This document shows, piece after piece, positions 1 through 8,200 of a DNA stretch of 32,141 nucleotides (its first letter is position 1; each line of letters begins with the position of its first letter). The position numbers and the translations under genes are program-made. The stretch covers positions 523,365 to 555,505 of the forward strand of contig JH154988.1 in the NCBI GenBank assembly GCA_000226015.1, in the 5' to 3' direction. The notes under the pieces are model-generated. The model ran no database searches. It saw only the letters and a list, made by a program, of their open reading frames with translations, and had not been told where the DNA came from. Origin of the DNA: Mnemiopsis leidyi. Lineage: Eukaryota > Ctenophora > Tentaculata > Lobata > Bolinopsidae.

Positions 1-435
1 ATGAGGTAAGTCTCCTGAGTCCTAAACCCTCCTCTTCCTTCTCCTGCTCCATCTCCTGATCTAACTAATGAGGTAAGTCTCCTGAGTCCTAAACCCTCCT
101 CCTCCTTCTCCTGCTCCATCTCCTGATCTAACTAATGAGGTAAGTCTTCTGAGTCCTAAACCCTCCTCCTCCTTTTCCTGCTCCATCTCCTGATCTAACT
201 AATGAGGTAAGTCTCCTGAGTCCTAAACCCTCCTCCCCTTCTCCTGCTCCATCTCCTGGTCTAACTAATGAGGTTAGTCTCCTGAGTCCTAAACCCTCCT
301 CCTCCTTCTCCTGCTCCATCTCCTGATCTAACTAATGAGGTAAGTCCTCTGAACCCTCCTCCTCCTTCTCCAGCTCCATCTCCTGATCTAACTAACGACT
401 TAAGTCTCCTCAACACTCTATCTAATGAGGCTAGT
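1..435. repeat. 67-bp minisatellite, about six copies, carrying splice-donor-like motifs
   Basis: Units begin at 1, 68, 135, 202, 268 and 335, a period of 67 bp (once 66); the sixth unit is shortened and degenerate and the array fades out by about 435. Each unit has three parts: ATGAGGTAAGT (copy 5 has GGTTAGT), a pyrimidine-rich stretch of CCT/TCC triplets, and CTAACTAATG. The array may continue left of the window. It lies upstream of the first visible PPP1R21 exon, so it is probably intronic. The open frame on the minus strand here is only the translated repeat and is not called a gene. Confidence 0.9.
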
Positions 436-597
436 TGGCGATATGAGACTGAAGGTCATTGGATGCAAATTTGTAACAAACAAGAAAAACATTTACTTTT
501 TTTAAATGAAAAACTGTATGTCCGAATCTTAAATTGCTCAATTTATTATGTGCATATTGCATAACATCGACAGAAGCAATAATTTAACCACCCTCAG

Positions 598-699
598 TTA
601 AATGCAGCGAAAGAAAAGATAGCTAAACTGGAGCAAGGCAAGGAACACTGGATGTTAGAGGCGCAACTCCTGAATATTAAACTGGACAAAACACAAAAG
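598..699 (+). CDS. PPP1R21: PPP1R21 exon (KEHWMLEAQL motif)
   Basis: 34 codons, phase 0 at both ends. The acceptor is ccaccctcag and the donor gtaata. The translation runs from LNAAKEKIAKLEQG through KEHWMLEAQL to KLDKTQK, a heptad-like coiled-coil segment equal to the EREHWMLEAQLAKIKLEK region of vertebrate PPP1R21. It is too short to be caught as a stand-alone ORF because it has no ATG at its start. Confidence 0.85.
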
Positions 700-2442
700 G
701 TAATAATATACAAGATCTTTTAACGATCTCCTCCTTCAAAAGGAACATCTGGCAAATTATCAAAATTTTTCAAGAATTCTGTTGCTTGAATTGTTAAAGG
801 TTATGTCAACATTTCACCTTACCAGAAGCTTCTTGAGAAATCGAGAAAAGTAAGTTAGTCTTGTGCGTATAGTTGAACTGTAATGAATCGAGATTCATGG
901 AATGTGTGAGGATTCTTTACTCTTCGTTCTGATTCTTGTAACAGTTTGACTTAGAAAGTGTGACCCTAGAATTATCTCCTTACAAAGACTATCAGCCAAT
1001 ATGTTGATATGTTCAATTTCTTTAAGCAAGCATTACTTTGTGATAAATTGCAGCATTATTTAGCCCGACTTTTTGAGCTAGTGCTCGTTTGATGCCAGGC
1101 AAGTGTCCGTCTAATGTGTTCAAATAAAAAAACTAGGCACTGACTGTTTTTCCTGAAATCAGTTTTTAAAAGTTTGTACATATCATTTAAATGTTCTATC
1201 AGTGCACCATCTTAGCACTGTAGTATCGTGTTACATAATACGTCTCAAATTTCAATTCGATATCGCCTAACAGTGACATAGCAATATATTATTAGAAACC
1301 TGCCGATAGCTTAGATCGTAGACCGTCGTTCATTAAAAGGGGTTTCTGGTCACAAATCTAATTTTTTGGGCACTGACCTTGACCATGACACCCTAGAATT
1401 TTCCCCACGGTCAATGGTCCAAAAACTTAACCATGACCCTAGAAATTTTCTATTATTGCCATGGTCTTGGTCAAGAAATTTTTGCCTTTTGACCAGGACA
1501 CCCGGATGTAGGCCAAATGGTAACAAACGTGGTCATTTTACGCCCCCCTCCCCCCTCCCCTCATTTAAGTCAATGAGTTGTGTAGACCTGGGTTCATGTT
1601 CGTTATAGTGTACCTGTGATTCTCCCACATCTTGCTTAGAAGAAGAAAACGTGCTGCGTACGAGAATTCAGAAGAAATCCGCTTGATCAATTCTAGATGT
1701 CCCAATAAAATGTCATCAAATGTTATCAATACAATTTTCCATATAGATTGTAGTTCCTATTCCATACTGTACACAGTACATAGACATTGCATCATACAGT
1801 ACTATATTCCCAGCAACTCAAAGAAGCGGAAAACAACAAGACAACCCCACCTTCTTCAAGTGATGTTCCTGTAGATACTCTACTTGACCTGACTGACAGT
1901 TCTAGTTCCGTTAAAACTGTGCTGCCCTGGGACGATTCTGGGCTGAGGGAGGAAGCTATTCGTCAACATTACACAAACAGGATTAATGGTCTGATAGAAG
2001 CGGTAATACATTGAGGATTGTTTCTGTGTACTTGATCTTGGTGTTCCAAAACTTGTGTTTTCTATTAACGGTGTATTTTTATCGTCAACCCTTGAAATAT
2101 TCATCACATTATCTCACATAACCTCTGAGAACCTCACATTTTTTACAGATCCAAAAAGCTGAGTCAGAGTGTATACTAAACAAGCGCGAATGTGTTGGGC
2201 TGAAAAAGCGGCTCCTTGTCGCGGAGAAACAATACAACCAATTTGCTGTAGACATGTGTAACAACGACAAAGCGAGACAGCAATTGGAGGAGGAGTTATC
2301 ACTGACAAAGGACAAGTACGAGGCGCAAATAGCGCTGATGAGCGAACACCTGTGTGCCATGAACGACAAACTTGTCAATTTGAACGAGGAAAACCAGACT
2401 CTTAAGATGGATACCCCTAAACAGAATAGGAAAAAGTGGTAG
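598..2442 (+). CDS. PPP1R21: PPP1R21-like protein (FERRY complex / protein phosphatase 1 regulatory subunit 21), C-terminal exons
   Basis: Four exons join in phase 0: 598-699, 826-849, 1814-2002 and 2149-2442 (stop TGG-TAG). The product is the coiled-coil C-terminal end of PPP1R21 (KLRAQ-motif protein), which in mammals is a subunit of the FERRY complex on early endosomes and binds protein phosphatase 1. Family marks that I recognise are KEHWMLEAQL in the first exon, an HYxxRI motif in the third (EAIRQHYTNRINGLIEA), and in the last a stretch ending MSEHLCAMNDKL then TLKM and a basic tail, matching the TTKRSYEDQ-type C-terminus. All exons are flanked by AG and GT: donors gtaata, gtaagt, gtaata; acceptors ccctcag, ttaccag, attcccag, tttacag. 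The 5' part of the gene is left of the window. Identity is from memory of the family, without a search. Confidence 0.88.
700..1813 (+). other. PPP1R21 introns, no gene seen apart from the 24-nt microexon
   Basis: This stretch is AT-rich intron sequence around the microexon at 826-849. Between 1356 and 1500 there is a stretch rich in GACC/GGTC words (gaccttgaccatgacacc and, facing it, ccatggtcttggtcaag), which looks like a diverged short inverted repeat. The 80-residue open frame at 1366-1608 runs over this repeat and shows no family features, so it is not called. Confidence 0.5.
826..849 (+). CDS. PPP1R21: PPP1R21 24-nt microexon
   Basis: This is a 24-nt exon between the acceptor ttcaccttaccag and the consensus donor gtaagt. 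It encodes KLLEKSRK and is phase 0 on both sides, so it continues the coiled coil from KTQK into QLKEAEN without disturbing the frame. The splice signals are good and the residues fit the charged helical character, but the length is too short to prove coding; skipping it also keeps the frame. Confidence 0.65.
1814..2002 (+). CDS. PPP1R21: PPP1R21 exon with linker and HYxxRI helix
   Basis: 63 codons, phase 0. The acceptor is tatattcccag and the donor gtaata. The exon starts QLKEAENNK, runs through a Ser/Thr/Asp-rich linker (TTPPSSSDVPVDTLLDLTD) and ends in EEAIRQHYTNRINGLIEA. The vertebrate protein likewise has a low-complexity stretch followed by EDLIKNHYMARIVELTSQ, so both order and motif agree. 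Confidence 0.88.
2149..2442 (+). CDS. PPP1R21: PPP1R21 terminal coding exon
   Basis: The exon opens after acceptor ttttttacag at ATC-CAA-AAA and ends at TAG (2440-2442). It encodes a 97-residue coiled coil: IQKAESE, then KKRLLVAEKQYNQFA, EELSLTKDKYEAQIALMSEH, LCAMNDKLVNLNEENQTLKM and a basic tail KQNRKKW. This matches the conserved PPP1R21 C-terminus in content and in position of the stop. A possible poly(A) signal ATTAAA lies at 2763-2768; no AATAAA was seen close to the stop. Confidence 0.9.
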   Translation: MQKAESECILNKRECVGLKKRLLVAEKQYNQFAVDMCNNDKARQQLEEELSLTKDKYEAQIALMSEHLCAMNDKLVNLNEENQTLKMDTPKQNRKKW

Positions 2443-3304
2443 TCAGAAGACTTGCATTCAGCTCTTTTACGTTAATTTATGTGCCTTGTTTTCTTTATTT
2501 TTACTAATGTAAAGCCTTATATCTAAACTTACTATGCTATGTCATTAGAGTGGTGTCATGAAATTTATTTCTTTTAAATTTGCAGTAGCATGGAGTTAAT
2601 ATAATAGTAAATTTAGTATTTTAAAGTTTCCCAAAGTGTATGGTTCCTGTAAGGTACATTTTCCTAGGAGTAAATATTTGTTTTTCTAAAACTGATCAAG
2701 TTTGTAAGCACTACGTCTATGTTATTGTGTACGAGTGGAATCATCGTTTTTGTTTCTTTTTGATTAAATTGAATAACAACTTGTGTAAAGTTGCTCCTGT
2801 TGATTTTTCGTTAAAAATGTTTGTATTTTACGCCAATCAACGTTACTTATCATGTTGGTTACTAGACACACTGTGCCAAATTGACGATTGCTTTGTCGAG
2901 ATAGTATTTTTTCGTATTTTTGCTTTTAGAAATACGTTTATTTGCTTCCAACGCATTATTGTCCAAATTGAATTTATGTTAGTTGGTAAAATTTTCTTAA
3001 AAGTTTTAGTCTCTTTGTCCCATGTTTGGAATATTTACTATTGGCAAAACGGGCAGAGCCCATAGGCAAGAAAATATACACCGCTTTTAAGTTCGCCCGT
3101 CCCACATTTTCGTATTGGTAACGGAGCGCGCGAAGGCTCGTCTATGATAAAATTATTATTTCTAGCAGAATCGTCACGCGAGTATAGAAAGTTATCTTTT
3201 TATATACAACTTTCCCTTACTGAATCTTTTGCGGCATCATGCGTTGCTCTCAATTTTATGAGTTCTTTAAAATTAGCCTCTTATTATCATCATTATTTTA
3301 AAAA
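2443..3304. other. PPP1R21 3' region, no supported gene
   Basis: The sequence is T-rich. A 141-codon open frame at 2640-3065 (+) exists, but it is composed almost wholly of F, I, L, V, C and Y, which is what T-rich DNA gives in a frame poor in stop codons. It resembles no family I know. The stretch probably holds the PPP1R21 3' UTR and then ordinary spacer. Confidence 0.4.
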
Positions 3305-3308
3305 GGTT

Positions 3309-3451
3309 GCTCTAACGAGAGCCCTTTCGCGCGCCACCGTATCGAGTGCGTAAGCACCTGGTTTTGCTCTAACCTTAGCCTTCTTGTGCGCGCGGCGTAA
3401 GCACCTGGGCCTGGTTAAGTGAAGGAAAACTTAAAGGGCTCTGGTTAGAGT
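3309..3451. mobile_element. Small inverted-repeat element (MITE-like)
   Basis: Arms at 3309-3327 (GCTCTAACGAGAGCCCTTT) and 3433-3451 (read on the other strand CTCTAACCAGAGCCCTTT) match with about one difference. Inside, GCGTAAGCACCTGG occurs twice (near 3349 and 3399). Total size is about 143 bp with no coding capacity. A clear target-site duplication was not identified. Confidence 0.5.
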
Positions 3452-3557
3452 AGACAACCGTTTTAACGAGAGACAACAGTTTTAACGTTGTAGGTTGATA
3501 AACTACTGTCGCGGCCATCACGCGCTCGCGCTCTCACGCATTTCTGGCCTGGCGAAA

Positions 3558-3725
3558 TTTCGGAAAAATTCTTGTTGTCGCGGTGATACCCGACTCAAGC
3601 AGCTAAAGAACGTTAGACGGATATAATCTCGTCAAAATTCTTGTCGCGGCGATACCCGACTCACGCAGCTAAATCGTTTCGTCAGAACGGTAGACGGATA
3701 TATAAATCTCGCCAAAGAAATTCTA
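3558..3725. repeat. Tandem duplication of an about 75-bp GC-rich unit
   Basis: Two copies share a TCGCGGYGATACCCGACTCA core, then CGCAGCTAAA, then GTAGACGGATATA followed by ATCTCG. The second copy has a small insertion. The words ACGGTAGACGGATATAATCT also occur in the centre of the foldback element near 9600-9625, which ties this debris to that element family. Confidence 0.6.
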
Positions 3726-3768
3726 GACGCGCATCGCCCGTTAAGCGCTGTGCGGCGCTATCTTTACC

Positions 3769-3885
3769 GGACGATGCGCGGCTCTCTCTACGTTTCCCTC
3801 CGTTGCAAAGCAACAATTAGCCTGAGGTCCCCAGATAACGCTTTCTACGTTTCCCTCCGATCAAAAGACTGAGGTCCCCAGGCGC
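3769..3885. repeat. Dispersed GC-rich repeat, locally duplicated
   Basis: CTACGTTTCCCTCCG followed by GACTGAGGTCCCCAG occurs twice (3789-3832 and 3844-3880). Related versions lie at 6351-6413 (gcgctgcgtggttctcttta ... ccaaggtccc) and 10836-10876 (gcactgcacgtggctttctc ... gactgagg). The four sites look like copies of one short interspersed repeat. I cannot assign it to a family. Confidence 0.4.
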
Positions 3886-3889
3886 CACG

Positions 3890-4899
3890 GAGGCTACCGC
3901 TTCGCAGTTCGCGGTAGCAGGGCTTGGACAAAAACAACAAAGTATTTTATTATATTGCTACACGTTTTTAAAAAGGTTCACAACGAGAGACAAAAGTCTT
4001 AGACTTACAAAGTGATGGCGAAAGTACCCCTACTTGACTCTTACAGCTAAAAGCTTCTAAACCAGTACTTATATAGCCGCCGCGCCTGGCTCTAAATTCG
4101 TTGTCGAGGTACGTTATCAATGGGTCCCATTTAAACGTCCTATGTTGATTGTTGTTCACGGTTACTAGTTCTGCTGCTATTACTACTTTCTTATTGTGTT
4201 GTTGAAACAGAAAACCGCGTTCAAGATCTGCGGTGCAGTATTCAGAATGTCATTACTCCTGTTATCACTATCAGTACCAGCATTAGTCCTACAACATACT
4301 TAAACAATTCGGCATATATAACTAAAAGCTAATCCTGAGATGGAGTGATAATACCGTAAAACTATATACACCGATGTCTATCTTCGGTACTAGCAAAAAA
4401 GATGTAATTGAAAAAGGTGAGGATTTGCGGATTTCTATTGGCATGGACCCGTGGTGCCATAATATGTACATAATTAGAAAACCGAAAATTAAGAATCATT
4501 TCTGAATTTAATAAAAGAAGATACAATATAAAATTAAACTTAATCTTGAAGTTGAATAACATAATTAATTACAATTTCTTCGTAGCTCTTCTGGCAAGAT
4601 GATTTAGGAGTCGAAAATACAAAGAACCACTACCAGAACCACATCTACAAGCACTGGCACATCTACAAGCACTGCCAATTGCCAACAATTCTATTTACAA
4701 TTTTCGGCAAATCAAAAGGCTACATCAAAAGTTACTGTTAGTGTTAAATACTGGTCAAGTTAACTGAGCTTTTGAAAACATTCTTATCTCAAATTTGACT
4801 AAGTGACGAAATTGAATTTGAAAGAAAATACGATACAAAAAATACGAAGATTATGATTGAAAAAGTCAACGTTAATATTGCTTCATCTCGATATCAGTT
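3890..4899. other. Intergenic spacer between the two convergent genes
   Basis: No exon was found on either strand. A minus-strand open frame at 3968-4159 has no family features. A TATA-like word (TATATAAG on the minus strand, near 4070) is present, with nothing to tie it to a transcript. CACATCTACAAGCACTG occurs twice near 4640-4672. Confidence 0.4.
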
Positions 4900-4905
4900 T
4901 TTATT
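4900..4905 (-). terminator. Possible poly(A) signal of the TRPC-like gene
   Basis: AATAAA reads on the minus strand here, about 130 nt beyond the channel stop codon. A second AATAAA lies much closer, at 4997-5002, inside the duplicated last-exon fragment. Which one is used cannot be told from sequence. Confidence 0.4.
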
Positions 4906-4964
4906 AATTATCTTGTACAAACAGTGCCAGTCAAACGTCGACCCCACAATTAAAACACTACAGC

Positions 4965-5100
4965 TGGAGGTCTCAGATCTTAGCTTTCCCGACAGATTTA
5001 TTCAGATTTCTCATTCCACCCTCCTGCAAGGTCTCAGATCTTAGATTTCCCGACAGATTTGTTCAGATTTCTCATTCCGCCCTCCTGCAAGGCGGAGAGC
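4965..5100. repeat. Tandem duplication of the 3' end of the last channel exon
   Basis: A unit of about 66 bp reading AGGTCTCAGATCTTAG, then TTTCCCGACAGATTT, then CAGATTTCTCATTCC and CCTCCTGCAAGG occurs twice in direct order, once inside the coding exon and once just downstream of the stop. The downstream copy would encode the same final residues and a second stop, but it lies after the real stop. Confidence 0.85.
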
Positions 5101-5223
5101 GTCCTGTCGTGTTTAGGGAGGCTTGGTTTGCTCTCACCAGATTTACCTGACAGCATGTTGTTGTACTGATCTATCAGACCGCCTACTTTCTTGCCGACGG
5201 CCATGTTTTTACCTACGTAATAT
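5034..5223 (-). CDS. TRPC-like channel, last exon (C-terminus)
   Basis: Acceptor ccatttcag, phase 2 in, stop TGA at 5034-5036. It encodes a 62-residue basic tail: (R)[20 protein letters not shown], then [19 protein letters not shown], then a C-terminus ending NKSVGKSKI. No calmodulin or PDZ motif can be asserted. The 3' end is tandemly duplicated downstream. Confidence 0.85.
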
Positions 5224-8200
5224 CTGAAATGGTTAAAACCAAGTTAGTCGTCTTAACTTGTATTATCATTTTTTGTAAATTAGTGGGGTTGTAACGACAG
5301 TCTTTCAGTTTGATTATTCATTTTTTGTGCTGAAGTCGAAGAAACAAGGGCTACGCATGCTAGTTAAAAACTCTTTACGCGAGGCTACAAAAATAAAATG
5401 CAGGCTAAATCTAAATGATGAGCAATCAGAAATAAATACTTATATAACTATGTATAAGGAAAAAATCACGACATGACCAAAGATAAGTGATAACTAAAGA
5501 TAACAACAATGAAACATTAAATAAACTTCAAGTTCAGACAGTTATTATATTTGGGATGGCATATCCAGTACAATTGGCCTAAAAGCAAGACTAAAAGATA
5601 TTGGCATGGTACCCGCAGCTAATCCCAATGCCCATGCAAAGAAATAAGAACAAAGTACGACCACAGAATATTTCAGGTAAGTTTTCACTACAATGCGCAC
5701 TTTTATCAAAAGCACAAGAGATGCACACTAAATCATCATAACATTATCGGTTGCTCTGTTTTCCTCACGTCATGAATAAGTTCCTAGGTATGGTTGTCTC
5801 TTTTTTATCGTTGATACGGAATAGTTAATTTCACCGACTACCCCACTCTTTCCAGTGTAATATCTAATCAAAACAGGGATTTTAAGGGAGCGGCCAGAGA
5901 GCTGGCTATAAATACGATGAACAATGAAGATAGTTGGATATTGTCAAATGTTACATTTCTAGCAATTTTATCGGGACGCTCACGCAAACCCAGCTGAACA
6001 ATACAATTGAACCTTTTCAATGCCTGATGTGTACGATATGAAAAACAGCGGAATTCACGGCAACAACCCAGGAATCAATATCAACCCGTTATTTGTCACA
6101 GAACTTACCTCTTTCTGAGATCCTTGATAAGTTTTTCACGGTACTGGTCCACTTTGTCACTGTACCTCACTTCGCCCAGTAACGGTTTGTTAGAACACCT
6201 GACATGAGATGAATGTTAGTGGAGGCGTGGTTTGTGATCACTAGATTGAAGACTTGAAGAGGGAATAGTTCTTGACTAAGTGAACTGATCTAAATGAAAG
6301 CCCATCGATAATGAATAGTGAGGGTCGAACGCCCGGGCCCTTATTACCAGGCGCTGCGTGGTTCTCTTTACGGTCCCCTCTGATTGTTGCAGAGCACCAA
6401 GACCAAGGTCCCAACGCAAGGCCTTTCAGTTTCGGAATTCGGGCCCTCGGGACACTGCCGCGCGGGCGCTTGCCAGCGCCCTATTATTAATGAATGGGAG
6501 GAAGCAGAAGGAATTGGGAATACAAGCCAGAGACTCCGCTAGAAAGAGAAAATTGATTAAACGGATTCTTGAAATAGATTTCCAGAGGAAAGATAAAAGC
6601 TAGGTGATTACTCGTATCAATATAACTGACCTGAATATCCGAGAGAAGATAATAATGGTCATGTGACAGAGCAGATTAAAGGGTGCAGGGTAGGACTGTC
6701 CACCCATGTAGCCTCTGAACATGAGTGCTCTGGCGAACTTCCATTCCACATCCGACTGATGTTGAATACGTTCGAATGTGGTTGTGAGCATGGCAATCAG
6801 CATGTTGAGGAGAAGAACAGCACTCATGAATAGGTACGCTGAGGAGAGAAAAAGTCACAATATATAATTAGACACCCCTATTTCCATAATGAAAGATTAA
6901 TGAGTCAAACAGAACTTTTATCGGTTAATCGTTAGTCCGATGATCGTTTTAAACACCAGCTCACAAGACTAGATTACATACTTTTACTTCCATAAATTTT
7001 AATTAATTATTATGAAATAAAAGGTAGTTCTAACCTGCAAATATGACATAAAACGCAACGTAAACACCGAGCATGTCTCCCTCATTCCTCCTCATTTCTT
7101 CTATGAAGTCGATAAAGCCGAATAATGCCCACAGGAGTGTGGCTATTGTACTTAGGAGGTCTTGAAAGTTAGGTGGAACTTCTTTACCTTTATACAATTC
7201 AGGAATTTGTTTCATCAAAACCATGATCGTGACGGAAAAACCGACCAAAATGGTAAGAAGTAGTAACATAATCTGCATGAGGTCACCTATCATGGACTTC
7301 ATTGCTAACTGTAACGGTCCCAACACATTATTAGAGTCTGTTAAGCTCAAGAATTTGATAGTTTGAAGGAAACCGAGAACACCGTACATGACCCATGCAA
7401 CACTTTGTTGACTTTTTATCTGATCTGCACCAGTAAAGTCTCTTTCACCATCTACAAGTGGCAATGAATCTATGTTGTATAACGTTGCGATTCTAAGTCC
7501 GGCAGTGCCAAATAGGATGAAAATAATCAATATGTCAATTTGGTTCCAGAAGTGGGTGACGTAATTCTTCCAGCCGAGCTTCCGCAGTTGGATAAACTCG
7601 GTGTAAATCTGTCCGACGATACAGGACCACAAAATGTACTCGTAAAACATTTCGTACTGAGTAGACCTGACCGGCAGTTCTTCCTGTAGGCAGATAGCTA
7701 GGAGAAAACCGAAACAGAGGATGAAACTGATTGTGTCCGCTATCAAACACAACACAGGAGTTCCCATGAAGTCGATGTATTCACCCAAATCGGAATACCT
7801 TAACTTTCGTTGTCGGGGATCTTTGAGGAGGTATTGAACTCCGTAGAAAGGAAATATCAAAACAGAAAACCACCAGTAAAAGAACAGAGATATTCGGTTC
7901 CAAATTGAGGTGTTCATGAACTTCCCGAAGTTTTGCTCTTTCAAAAGACTCTGGACAAATGGATGTGCTACAAATTCTTTTTTCCTGGATGGAATAAGAC
8001 AAAGTTTAGCGATTATTCAATAAGAATGGTGCAGAGTTTATCAATTAATATCATATTGAAAAGAAAATACCTGCTAACTCAACAGTTGAGTGTAGACGAG
8101 ATAAGTACAGGAGAATATTTTACTAACGAGGAGCTGATAGCTTTGTCTATTATTTTCATTTCTTTGGAGAGTAGTCGTCTCGCCTCCCACAAGTTCTCAC

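Noticed and set aside
128..319. Minus-strand frame GLGLRRLTSLVR repeats
   Set aside because: It is the 67-bp minisatellite in translation; the period is not a multiple of three, so the frame does not hold through the array.
1366..1608. 80-codon plus-strand frame in a PPP1R21 intron
   Set aside because: It runs across a GACC/GGTC inverted repeat and a poly-C tract; no features of a protein.
2640..3065. 141-codon plus-strand frame rich in F, I, V and C
   Set aside because: T-rich DNA yields such frames by chance. There is no family motif, no splice support, and it lies in the probable 3' UTR of PPP1R21.
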